Below are positions 8,636-16,591 of a DNA stretch of 64,000 nucleotides, one piece after another (position 1 is the first letter of the stretch; the number at the start of each line of letters is the position of its first letter). A model generated the notes under the pieces. That model saw only the letters and a list, made by a program, of their open reading frames with translations. It was not told the DNA's origin and made no database searches. The stretch comes from an uncultured Acidimicrobiales bacterium (GTDB lineage Bacteria > Actinomycetota > Acidimicrobiia > Acidimicrobiales > Bin134), in assembly GCA_951813555.1 (NCBI GenBank), contig OX638344.1:1426001-1490000 (forward strand), in the 5' to 3' direction. The translations under genes were made by a program, and so were the position numbers.

Positions 8636-9697
8636 TCAGATCACCACGACACATCCGGGATCGGTGGCGGTGATCTCTCCCACAACGGCTGCGGTGTGAC
8701 CATGATCGGCAAGTCGGGCGACTGCGTCGGCAGCAGCACCAGGCGAGCAACCGAACAACAGGCCGCCGGAGGTCTGAGCGTCGGCCAACATGGTCAAGAC
8801 CCGCTGATCGTCGGTTCCCTTGACCCAAGGGCGCACATGGTCGAGGTTGCGGGCCGTCCCGCCGGGGGCGAACCCCTGATCCAACAGTTCCCAGGCGTTG
8901 GGGAGCACGGGCACCGCTTCGGCCCGGATCACCGCGCCGGTACCGCTGGCGACCGCCAGCTTCTGGAGGTGGCCGAGCAGGCCGAAACCGGTGATGTCGG
9001 TGGCCGCGGTGGCCTCGGCCTCAAGGGCGGCCATGGCGGCCTCGTCGTTGAGGCGGGTCATCTCGGCCACGCCTGCGGCGTAGCTCTCCGCCAGCCAGCC
9101 GCCGGGGTCTGTCGCATCGGGCTCAGAGCGCTTCACTGCGGTGGCCAAGAGCCCAGTGCCCAGTGGTTTGGTCAGCACCAGTGACTGGCCCGGCTGGGCT
9201 CCCGCGTTGGTCAAGAGGCTTTCCTCGTCAGCTTCTCCGGTGACGGCTTGGCCGTACATCGGCTCGGGACCGTCTACCGTGTGGCCGCCGACTACTGCCC
9301 AACCACCCTCCGAAGCCGCCGCCGCCCCACCCGCCAGAACGTCGCTGAGAACATCCAGCGGAAGTTCGCCATGGGGCCAGGCCACCAGATTCAGCCCGAA
9401 CCGCGGAATGCCGCCCATGGCGTAGACATCGGAAGCAGCGTTGGTGGCCGCGATGCGACCCCACGTGTGGGGGTCGTCGACCACCGGAGCGAAGAAGTCG
9501 GCGGTCGAGATCAGGGCGCGGCCTTCCCCAAGACGCCACACCGCGGCGTCGTCTCCGGTCTCGGTGCCCACGATCAGGTTTTCGTGGGTTGGGGTTGGCA
9601 GGGAGCGCACGACCTGCGCCAGCTCGGCCGGCCCGAGCTTGCCGGCTCAACCGGCGCCGTGGGAGTAAGCCGTGAGCCTCCCGGTTTTCGGGTTCAC
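8636..9697 (-). CDS. selD: Selenide, water dikinase (selenophosphate synthetase), probable selenoprotein
   Basis: SelD makes selenophosphate from selenide and ATP, the selenium donor for selenocysteine and selenouridine. The body is clear: VGTETGDDAAVW, ISTADFFAPVVDDPHTWGRI, NAASDVYAMGG, VGGHTVDGPEP, GFGLLGHL. The conventional ORF would start at GTG 9610 and lack the active site. Reading upstream in the same frame gives RLTAYSHGAG, then TGA (9649-9647), then AGKLGPAEL. Aligned with the known N-terminus, TGA falls on catalytic Cys17 and AAG on the essential Lys20, with start GTG 9697 giving exact E. coli-like numbering. I therefore read the TGA as selenocysteine, total 353 residues. A hairpin starts right after it. 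No selA, selB or selC is in the window. A sequencing error (TGC or TGT to TGA) is the main alternative. Confidence 0.88.
9618..9646 (-). promoter_or_regulatory. Candidate bacterial SECIS hairpin in selD mRNA
   Basis: Immediately 3' of the UGA the mRNA can form a 7-bp perfect stem (AGCUCGG with CCGAGCU) closed by a 5-nt loop GCCGG that begins with G. An outer 3-bp stem (GCC with GGC) pairs across a 4-nt 5' bulge. Bacterial SECIS elements are such hairpins just downstream of UGA, with a G near the start of the apical loop. The stem is GC-rich as is all local DNA, so the fold alone is weak evidence; position and the SelD context make it credible. Confidence 0.6.
9647..9649 (-). other. In-frame UGA codon at the SelD active site (probable Sec17)
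   Basis: On the minus strand the codon reads TGA. It is codon 17 from GTG 9697. Upstream codons encode LTAYSHGAG and downstream codons encode AGK, matching the family pattern GAG-C-x-x-K with Lys at +3. The second Cys of many SelD proteins (CxC) is Gly here, so the Sec would be the only chalcogen residue of the site. Confidence 0.82.
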
Positions 9698-9749
9698 GGT
9701 TCCGACGCTACCGGGCCGCAACTGGTTGACGTGGGTTAGCTTTGCATTC

Positions 9750-10247
9750 GTGACTCCTCACGAACAGGCCGTGCGGTCGATCAAGGCCCTGATGTACACC
9801 TATGCCGAATGTGTGGACTTGGCCCGCTTTGACGAGCTCGGCGAGCTCTTCTCCCACGGGGTGCTCAGCTCCACCAGCGCGGCCGATCCCGATGACGGCA
9901 TGTCGGGCGATGATGTGGCAGCGTTCTACCAGGCAACCAACAAAGTCCACGGTGACGGAACGCTGCGCACTCGGCATTTGGCCAGCAACGTGGTTGTCGA
10001 AGTAGCCGACGACGGCCTTACGGCCACTGCCCGCTCGTATTTTGCCGTCCACCAGGGCACCGATGCTCTTCCGTTGCAGCCCATTGTCGCCGGTCGTTAC
10101 AACGATGACTTCGCACTGGTTGACGGAGAGTGGCGATTCGCGTGCCGGATGGTAATCGTCGACCAGATCGGGGATATGCGCGAGCACCTGACTTTTGACC
10201 TGTCCCAGGGCGGGGTCCGCTATGTCGACCATGTGGAGCTGGCGTGA
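9750..10247 (+). CDS. SnoaL-like / NTF2-family protein
   Basis: A 165-residue protein with the SnoaL_4-type pattern: an N-terminal helix (IKALMYTYAECVDLARFDELGELF), ATARSYFAVHQGT and the C-terminal strand GEWRFACRMVIVDQIGD. Function is unknown; relatives include ring-hydroxylating dioxygenase-like small subunits and polyketide cyclases. GTG 9750 is preferred over the upstream in-frame ATG (9672) because the longer form would cover the selD start region with unconserved residues. It diverges from selD across about 52 bp, and its stop overlaps the next start (GTGA). Confidence 0.78.
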   Translation: MTPHEQAVRSIKALMYTYAECVDLARFDELGELFSHGVLSSTSAADPDDGMSGDDVAAFYQATNKVHGDGTLRTRHLASNVVVEVADDGLTATARSYFAVHQGTDALPLQPIVAGRYNDDFALVDGEWRFACRMVIVDQIGDMREHLTFDLSQGGVRYVDHVELA

Positions 10248-10807
10248 GCGACCGTCCGACGCGTCGGGCACCGCCGGGCTGGTATACAGAGCAGGGCCAG
10301 CGCGACTACCGATATTGGGACGGACAGTCGTGGGCTGAATCGAAGGGCGAGGCGGTGGGATTCTCACCTGCCTGGTCCAACAGCCGATCTTCTCTAAGGC
10401 GACAGAGAACGGGGCTTGCTTTCATGGGATCGGCGGTGGCCTTGCTGGCTGCCGGCTTGCTGCTTCCCTGGGCCCAGGCCGATTCGGGGGATCGGGGAGC
10501 GTTGGACGGTGAAATCCCCTGGCTGTTGGGGCTCGGGAGTGCCGCGGATTCCTGGCTGCTGATCCTGGTGGGTGCGGTGATGCTTTGGGCGCTGCTGATT
10601 GCGATATTGGCGGGGAGCAGTCAGCGGATGTGGCTGGCGGCTTTGGTTGCCGGATTGGCCGTAATGGGGTTCTGCGTCGCAGAGGGGCTGGCCATGGATG
10701 GTGATCTGGATGTGGCCGGGGCGCAGGTTGGCCCGGGCCTATTTGTGGTCTATGCCGGGGGAGCGGCAGCCTCAGTTGGCGGTGTGCTGCTCAGTCCAGG
10801 CCGTTGA
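10244..10807 (+). CDS. DUF2510-domain membrane protein
   Basis: A 187-residue protein. Residues about 10-30 (PPGWYTEQGQRDYRYWDGQSW) form a DUF2510 domain, a short Trp-rich module common at the N-terminus of actinobacterial membrane proteins. Four hydrophobic stretches follow (starting near residues 57, 91, 107 and 160). Function is unknown. The GTG start overlaps the SnoaL stop, and the TTG start of the next gene overlaps its own stop, so three genes are chained by 4-bp overlaps. Confidence 0.72.
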   Translation: MSDRPTRRAPPGWYTEQGQRDYRYWDGQSWAESKGEAVGFSPAWSNSRSSLRRQRTGLAFMGSAVALLAAGLLLPWAQADSGDRGALDGEIPWLLGLGSAADSWLLILVGAVMLWALLIAILAGSSQRMWLAALVAGLAVMGFCVAEGLAMDGDLDVAGAQVGPGLFVVYAGGAAASVGGVLLSPGR

Positions 10808-11433
10808 CGCTGAATCTCGAATTGATCTGTGATGATGATTGCAGCCACGATCACAACCACAAACATGGCCATGACCACGGTCACGATCATGGGCATAGCC
10901 ACGACGATGATTGCGACCATGGACACGGGCACGATCACGACCACGGGCACTACCACATCACCGTGGGCTGGGACATCGTCGACCCGATTCTCAGCATGTT
11001 CATCGGCGTGCTCATCCTCTTCAGCTCCTGGAACCTCGTATCTGAGGTGTTCCACGTGCTGATCGACGGCACCCCAGAGAACGTGGACGTCTACAAGCTG
11101 TGCCACGAGATCGAGGAAGTGGACGGCGTGACCATCGTCCACGACGTCCACGTGAGAACGATCTCATCGGGCTACCTGTCGATGACCGCCCACGTGCTGG
11201 CCGACCCGGCTGTGGATGTGCTCGATACGGACAACCAGTTGCGGAGCATCCGCCAAGTGGTGAAGCGCCACGGAATCCAACACACCACCATCCAGCTTGA
11301 GCACTCAGTGGAGGGCTGCGACCAGGAAAACCACCACGTCGACCATCTGATGGCGACGGAGCGGGAGATCCGCAAGCGGTCCAAGCTCGCCAGCTTCCTC
11401 ATGCACTCCCACTTGGGGAGAGCAGCCGGCTAG
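10804..11433 (+). CDS. His-rich protein with only the C-terminal part of a CDF transporter
   Basis: A 209-residue protein. Residues about 13-50 are a His/Asp tract with repeated HDHGH units, a likely metal-binding arm. A single hydrophobic segment follows (VDPILSMFIGVLILFSSW), matching TM6 of CzcD-type CDF proteins. The rest matches the CDF cytoplasmic domain (DGTPENVDVYKLCHEIEEVD, IVHDVHVRTISSGYLSMTAH). TM1-TM5, including both metal-transport sites, are absent, and no remnant of them lies upstream, where the DUF2510 gene runs. It cannot transport alone by the known mechanism. It may be a metal store, a chaperone, or a regulator or partner of a full CDF protein. The TTG start is set by the 4-bp overlap with the previous stop; its low codon strength makes the exact start uncertain. 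Confidence 0.75.
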   Translation: MTLNLELICDDDCSHDHNHKHGHDHGHDHGHSHDDDCDHGHGHDHDHGHYHITVGWDIVDPILSMFIGVLILFSSWNLVSEVFHVLIDGTPENVDVYKLCHEIEEVDGVTIVHDVHVRTISSGYLSMTAHVLADPAVDVLDTDNQLRSIRQVVKRHGIQHTTIQLEHSVEGCDQENHHVDHLMATEREIRKRSKLASFLMHSHLGRAAG

Positions 11434-13664
11434 GAGTCTTCGTCCTCGTCGTCTAGATCGTTGTCGTCGTCCGTGATGACGTTGTTCGGCTGATGGCGTG
11501 TCAGCGGCAGTTCCACCACCATCTCGGTGTACTCACCCGGCTCGGATTCGACGGTGATGGTGCCGCCGTGCTCGCGGACGATGTCATTGGAAAGCGCTAG
11601 GCCCAGCCCGGTGCCCTCGTTAGTGGGCTTGGTGGTGAAGAAGGGGTCGAAGATCTTTGCGGCTACGTCGGGGGGTATGCCGCTTCCGTTGTCTCGCACG
11701 CTGAGGATGGCACTGTCCTCGGTGCGGCGGGTCTTCAAGATGACGGTGGGCACGTAGTCGCCGAGGGCGGCCGACTCCATGAGCTCCTTTTGCTTCTTGT
11801 TGGTGGCGTAGCCGGCATTGGCCACAAAGTTCAAGAACACCCGTCCCATGTCTTGGGGCACAACCTCGAGTTCGCCCATTTCCGGGTCGAACTCCTCTTC
11901 AAGGGCGACTTGGAACTCGTTATCTTGGGCTCGGGCGCTGTGGTAGGCCAGCAGTGAGTGCTCGTGGACGAGGTCGTTGATGTTGGTCAGTTGGGTCTCG
12001 CCCCCGCCCCGGCCCATCAACAGCATGTCCTGAACGATTCGATTGGCCCGCTTGCCGTGGTTCTGGATGCGTTCGAGATTGTCATTCAGATCTTGGTTGA
12101 TGTCTTCAATCAGGTCTTTTTGCTCATCAGTGAGATCGTCGGAAAACTCCTCATAGATCTCGGCCATCTCTTCCAACAACTCAGCCGACACCGCGGAAAA
12201 GTTGTTGATGAAGTTGAGCGGATTGCGGATCTCGTGGGCAACGCCCGCGGTGACCTCGCCCAGCGCGGCCAGCTTTTCCCGGGCGACAATTTGATCCTGG
12301 GCCTGGCTCAGCTCTGCCAGCACCTCTTGCAGCTCGTCGTTACGCTCACTCAGCTCTTGGGCAAGCTGCTCAACCAGGTTTAGCCGCTGGACTTCCAGAG
12401 CGTGGCGGCGGAACACCTCCAGAGCCGACGCCATCTCGGCGATCTCGTCGCTGCCGCTAACCTCGATCTCTTCTTCCAAGTCGCCTTTGGCCAGCGTCCT
12501 CATGCGACCGGACAGCCGCCCGATCCTACGTAGCAGAACGCGGCCCACGAAGAGCCAGCTGATCAGCCCGGCACCGATGACGCCGACGACGCTGATGATC
12601 ACCAAGAGGATCCGGGCGGTGCTTATGGTCTGCGCCGAGTTCTCGGTTGCCTCATCAGCTCCAGCTTGGGCAGTTTGGACAAGGGCGTTGACCTCCGCGA
12701 GAAGATCGACGGCAACTTCCTGATTTTGGGCCAGAAGGTTGTCTTGGCGATTGACGATCTCCAAGCGGTCGACAGCCACTTGGAAGGCGCTTTGGCTACC
12801 GCTTCCAAGGGCCAGAAGGCGGTCGACTGCTGATCCCAGCCCTGGCGCGATCTCCGATGCGGCAATGGCCGACAAACTGATCTGGATGCGGTCGGCGGCT
12901 GATTCGAAGCTCTCTATCAGCGGTTCGACAAAGTCAGCTTCAGAGGCGATGAGGGCGCTGCCCATGAGCTCAGTGACTTGGGCCACATCGGCCTGTAAGG
13001 CGTTGAGGTGCCGGTAGAGAAGAAGCTCATCTCCCGAAGTCCTGGCAATGACGTCGGTCGGCTCGGTATCGAAATCTCGATATCCCGTTACTTGGAAGAA
13101 GAGCTGGTCGTCGATGGCGGGAATAATGATGCCTTCGACCTCATCGTACAGGGCGGGAATCTGTACCTGAAGCACTTCAATTCGCCTGCTCAGACTGTAG
13201 AAGTGGGGCATGTCGGCCGTAATCGTGGCGATGTTTCGCTCCAATGCGTCGGCAGCCTCGGAGATCCCATGAACGTGAACATCGTCGGGGTTCTCGCCCA
13301 CCAGGGGCGCGAAGCGTTCCTGGAATTCCCGCTGGGCGTCGGATACCTCGGCAGATATCTCCGAGAATTGGCCGGGTGGCGCAGTGGTAAGACGGGGGGC
13401 GGCGGCCACCAGAGCGTTGCTGAACTCCGCCAGAGTGAATGCCCGGGCCAGCTCAGGCACGCTCTCTTCGCTTACTCGATTCTGGCTGCTGTCCACGTTG
13501 TTGAACGAGATCCAGCTCACGACGCTGGCCACGATGGTCAGCGCCACTGCACCAAATATCCCCGCGTAGAGCTGGGTGGAGATTCGCCGATGGACCGCGG
13601 GCCGTTGTGCGCCAGCCGAATTATCCATAGCCTCAGAACCCTGTGGAGTAGTTGACTCGGTCAC
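11430..13664 (-). CDS. Membrane sensor histidine kinase with large extracytoplasmic domain
   Basis: A 744-residue protein, last gene of a five-gene signalling run. TM1 spans about residues 33-53 and TM2 about 352-375, enclosing a ~300-residue mostly helical periplasmic domain like TorS-type sensors that contact a binding protein. A HAMP domain (about 376-425) and coiled coil (about 426-465) follow. The H box is GVAHEIRNPLN with His477. The ATP-binding domain has DNGSGIP (658-664) and GTGLGLAL (684-691). The last ~18 residues are almost all Asp/Glu/Asn, an odd acidic tail. The gene start overlaps the stop of the binding-protein gene, so I infer the kinase reads the ligand state of that lipoprotein. 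Its likely target is the REC domain encoded at 15436. Confidence 0.9.
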   Translation of the reverse strand: MTESTTPQGSEAMDNSAGAQRPAVHRRISTQLYAGIFGAVALTIVASVVSWISFNNVDSSQNRVSEESVPELARAFTLAEFSNALVAAAPRLTTAPPGQFSEISAEVSDAQREFQERFAPLVGENPDDVHVHGISEAADALERNIATITADMPHFYSLSRRIEVLQVQIPALYDEVEGIIIPAIDDQLFFQVTGYRDFDTEPTDVIARTSGDELLLYRHLNALQADVAQVTELMGSALIASEADFVEPLIESFESAADRIQISLSAIAASEIAPGLGSAVDRLLALGSGSQSAFQVAVDRLEIVNRQDNLLAQNQEVAVDLLAEVNALVQTAQAGADEATENSAQTISTARILLVIISVVGVIGAGLISWLFVGRVLLRRIGRLSGRMRTLAKGDLEEEIEVSGSDEIAEMASALEVFRRHALEVQRLNLVEQLAQELSERNDELQEVLAELSQAQDQIVAREKLAALGEVTAGVAHEIRNPLNFINNFSAVSAELLEEMAEIYEEFSDDLTDEQKDLIEDINQDLNDNLERIQNHGKRANRIVQDMLLMGRGGGETQLTNINDLVHEHSLLAYHSARAQDNEFQVALEEEFDPEMGELEVVPQDMGRVFLNFVANAGYATNKKQKELMESAALGDYVPTVILKTRRTEDSAILSVRDNGSGIPPDVAAKIFDPFFTTKPTNEGTGLGLALSNDIVREHGGTITVESEPGEYTEMVVELPLTRHQPNNVITDDDNDLDDEDEDS

Positions 13665-14950
13665 GGGTTGACTTCTCCCATAGAAGCCGCTGACTGGTAG
13701 GTGCCGTTGGCGTCGATCACGGTCAAAAAGACGGCGTCGGAACCTTGGTTGTCCACCGCTCGGTCGTCTTCCGCGCCGAAGTCCACGGCGAATCCGTCGA
13801 TGTCGAACTGGCCAGCACCCAAGATGTTCTCTAAGAAGCAGTCCCTAGTGAGCTCGGCACCGCACGCCTCGAGCCCGGCGATGGCCAATCGGCCGGCAAT
13901 GTAGCCCTCCAGAGAAACAAATCCCGGTTCGGCTTCGGGATCGTAGGCTGCCAAAGCGGCGGTGAAGGAGGCGACCACCGGGATCGACAGGTCGGTCGGG
14001 AAGGGGATCACCTGGGTCACGTAAACCCCCTCGCCACCCGAGCCCAGTTCATCGGCCAGCGCGTTGCTGCCCACAAAGGAGACGGTCATGAAAATGGGAT
14101 CGAAGCCAATGTGGCGGGCCCAGGAGATAAGGGCGGCCACCGGCTGGTAGGCACCGATGATGATCACCGCCTCGGGGTTTCCCAACTGAAGGTCCAGCAG
14201 CCCCGACTTCACGGCGGTGGTGTTGCGGGTGTATACCCCGGTGGCTACGAGTTCCATCCCCCGGCGTTCCATGGCGGCCAACGCGCCGTTGTACCCGGCT
14301 CTGCCGAACGAGTCGTCTTGGAACATCACTGCGATGCGGGTGATGCCCAGGTCTGTGGTCAGGCGTTCGACCATCTCCTCGGTCTCCTGGGCATAGGAGG
14401 CTCGGAGGTTGACGATATTGTCCCAGTCGTCATTCCGAAGGAAGCCAGCCCCGGTGAACGGAGCTACATACGGTATGCCCGCGTCGGCTGCCACCGGGGT
14501 TGCCGAGCGGGACGTCGGTGTCCCCACCGCGCCTATGAGGGCGAAGACCTGCTCGTCGTTGATCAGGGCTTGGGTATTGGTGATGGCGGCTTCGGGCTCA
14601 TAGACGTCGTCCCGAGTCTCGAGCGCCAAAATGCGACCGTGCACGCCGCCATTTCGGTTGGCCTCTTCGAACGCCGCCATAATGCCAAGATTCATGTTGA
14701 TGCCAAGCTCTTGGGCAGGACCGCTAAAGGCTGCCGACTGCCCGAAAACGACTCGGTTGTCGAAGACCCCGGGTGTTCCATTGACCACAGAGGGGGGTTG
14801 GTTTGGTTCAGCAGTCGGTGCAGGGGTCGCTTCAGGGTGCGAGTGTTCGACGTCGGCGGATCCACACCCCGACAGCACTAGGGCAACAGCGGCGATTGCC
14901 TGGGCGGTTAGCCGCGCTCTGCTCAATTCTCTCTTTGCCGTTGGCCTCAC
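13661..14950 (-). CDS. Periplasmic binding lipoprotein, branched-chain amino acid (type I) family
   Basis: A 429-residue protein with a lipoprotein signal: basic N-terminus, hydrophobic core and lipobox VLSGCG, with Cys29 as the lipidation site. The mature part is a Leu/Ile/Val-binding-type two-lobe fold (VVFGQSAAFSGPAQELG, FEEANRNGGVHGR, ALIGAVGTPTS, YGP-like FGRAGYNGAL). No ABC permease or ATPase gene is next to it. Instead it is coupled by 4-bp overlaps to an anti-sigma-like ATPase upstream and a sensor kinase downstream, so it probably works as a sensor rather than for uptake. Ligand unknown; amino acids, urea or amides are typical of the family. GTG start at 14950. Confidence 0.88.
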   Translation of the reverse strand: MRPTAKRELSRARLTAQAIAAVALVLSGCGSADVEHSHPEATPAPTAEPNQPPSVVNGTPGVFDNRVVFGQSAAFSGPAQELGINMNLGIMAAFEEANRNGGVHGRILALETRDDVYEPEAAITNTQALINDEQVFALIGAVGTPTSRSATPVAADAGIPYVAPFTGAGFLRNDDWDNIVNLRASYAQETEEMVERLTTDLGITRIAVMFQDDSFGRAGYNGALAAMERRGMELVATGVYTRNTTAVKSGLLDLQLGNPEAVIIIGAYQPVAALISWARHIGFDPIFMTVSFVGSNALADELGSGGEGVYVTQVIPFPTDLSIPVVASFTAALAAYDPEAEPGFVSLEGYIAGRLAIAGLEACGAELTRDCFLENILGAGQFDIDGFAVDFGAEDDRAVDNQGSDAVFLTVIDANGTYQSAASMGEVNP

Positions 14951-15378
14951 GACTCGGGGTGGACGACGAGCTTGAGGTGGTTGCGGTTGTTCTCCCTGCG
15001 ATACTCCAACTCCTCGCCCATAGTCCGGACCAAATAGACGCCCAAACCTCCGATGGGCCGCTCGGCCAGGGGAAGAGTGACGTCGGGCTCGGGCGCGTCC
15101 TCGAGCGGGTTGAAGGCTGCTCCGTCGTCAATGAGGCGGATGGTGAGCGCGTGGCCCTTGGACTCAAGTTGGAGGTCGATCTCGGTGAGGCCGCTGATGT
15201 CACCGTGGGTGAGGGTGTTGAGCACCAGCTCTTCGAGTATCAAGTTGGCCCGCATGGTAAGCGTCATCGGCCAATCGTCTGTCTCGGCCATTTCTTTGAG
15301 GATGTTCTCAATTTGGGGCAAGACGTCGGAGGGGTGGCCCTGCTCCGGTGGGTGAGATAGGTGCAGGGATCGTTGCAT
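14947..15378 (-). CDS. HATPase_c anti-sigma-factor-like (RsbW/SpoIIAB-type) protein
   Basis: A 143-residue stand-alone GHKL ATPase domain. The N box is ILEELVLNTLTHGD, the G1 box is RLIDDGAAFNP and the G2 box is GGLGVYLVRTM. Such proteins bind a sigma factor or other client and phosphorylate a STAS antagonist on Ser in partner switching. It lies 57 bp downstream of the PP2C gene and overlaps the binding-protein start. No sigma gene is in the window, so the client is unknown. Confidence 0.9.
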   Translation of the reverse strand: MQRSLHLSHPPEQGHPSDVLPQIENILKEMAETDDWPMTLTMRANLILEELVLNTLTHGDISGLTEIDLQLESKGHALTIRLIDDGAAFNPLEDAPEPDVTLPLAERPIGGLGVYLVRTMGEELEYRRENNRNHLKLVVHPES

Positions 15379-15435
15379 GTCACCAGCCCCTGATGTAGGG
15401 CAGGGGAGGCAGCGACCGGTCGAGGAGGGCGAGCA

Positions 15436-16587
15436 TCAGGGCCGTCGTAGTGTCAGACAGGTGATGTCATCAGACTGGGGGGCATCACCGGCGAATTTCC
15501 GCACATGCTCGAATACTGCTTCGTTGGCGGCCAGAGCGCTGTCGGCCGGGTTGCCATCGAAAATTTCCGCTAACCGCGTTAATCCGAACTGCTCATTGTC
15601 GGCATTCATGGCCTCGGTCACTCCATCGGTGAACATGACGACGGTGTCGCCTGGGGCCAAGGTGACCGTTTCCTGGGTGTAGACGATGTCGGGAGCGATT
15701 CCGAGTGCCACGCCCTTGGTTCGCGGCAGCTCGGTAACGGTGCCATCTGCGCTTACCAGCATCGGGGGGTCGTGGCCCGCGATGGAATAGGTGAGCGTAC
15801 CGGTGTTGGGGTTGAACAAGGCGTAGATGAGGGTGACGAACATGAATGTGGGATTGTCCTGGTGGAGCTGATTGTTGACTTCCTCCAGCACCATCTGGGG
15901 GTCTCGGACGCCAATGGCCGCTCCCTTCAGGGCGGTCCGGCTGGACATCATGAACATCGACGCGGGGATGCCCTTATCGGATACGTCGGCCACGACCAGG
16001 CCGACTTGTTCGTCGAGCTTGAAGAAGTCGTAGAAGTCGCCGCCTACGTTGCGGGCCGGCTCCATGTTGGCCGAGACCTCGTACGTTTCGGTGACCGGCG
16101 GGTTCTTGGGAAGGATGGACTGCTGGAGTTGGCTGGCGATGCTCAACTCGTTCTGGAGGGCCACGAGCTGGTCGCGAGATGACAGCGCCTCTCGCCATTC
16201 GGCCAGATGCTCCAGCGTTCGGCTGATGGTGATCTTCAGATCGTCGAAATCGATGGGCTTGGTGACGAAGTCGAACGCCCCTCGATTCATGGCGGTGCGA
16301 ATGTTGTCCATGTCGCCGTACGCGGAGATGATCACCGCACGGAGGTTTGGATCGACCCCGGGAAGCTGCTGGAGGAGGGTGAGCCCGTCCATCTTCGGCA
16401 TGTTGATGTCCGACAGCACCATCTCGATGGTTGGATCGGCGTTGAGTTTCTCCAGCGCCTCCACCCCATTTTGGGCGAAGACAAACTCGTATTCGTTAGA
16501 CCGGATCTGGCGACGCATCCGCTGCAAGATCAGAGGCTCAAGATCCGGCTCGTCGTCTACGACCAGGATCCTGTTGGTTTGGGTCAA
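15436..16587 (-). CDS. Response regulator with PP2C (SpoIIE/RsbU-type) phosphatase output
   Basis: A 383-residue protein. Residues 1-125 are a receiver domain: Asp11/Asp12 in VVDDEPD, phospho-acceptor Asp60 in VLSDINMPKMDG, and Lys110 in VTKP. A helical linker follows (about 125-165), then a PP2C-type phosphatase with metal-binding Asp residues in NVGGDFYDFF (Asp184), VVADVSDKG (Asp201) and the C-terminal APQSDDITCL. By family knowledge it dephosphorylates a STAS antagonist when its receiver is activated. Only 4 bp separate it from the STAS gene, and the histidine kinase encoded in the same run is the obvious candidate phospho-donor. Confidence 0.93.
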   Translation of the reverse strand: MTQTNRILVVDDEPDLEPLILQRMRRQIRSNEYEFVFAQNGVEALEKLNADPTIEMVLSDINMPKMDGLTLLQQLPGVDPNLRAVIISAYGDMDNIRTAMNRGAFDFVTKPIDFDDLKITISRTLEHLAEWREALSSRDQLVALQNELSIASQLQQSILPKNPPVTETYEVSANMEPARNVGGDFYDFFKLDEQVGLVVADVSDKGIPASMFMMSSRTALKGAAIGVRDPQMVLEEVNNQLHQDNPTFMFVTLIYALFNPNTGTLTYSIAGHDPPMLVSADGTVTELPRTKGVALGIAPDIVYTQETVTLAPGDTVVMFTDGVTEAMNADNEQFGLTRLAEIFDGNPADSALAANEAVFEHVRKFAGDAPQSDDITCLTLRRP

Positions 16588-16591
16588 GGGA

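Noticed and set aside
9228..9650. ORF on the minus strand overlapping the selD N-terminus
   Set aside because: It is out of the selD frame and Arg-rich; the selD frame carries the conserved motifs.
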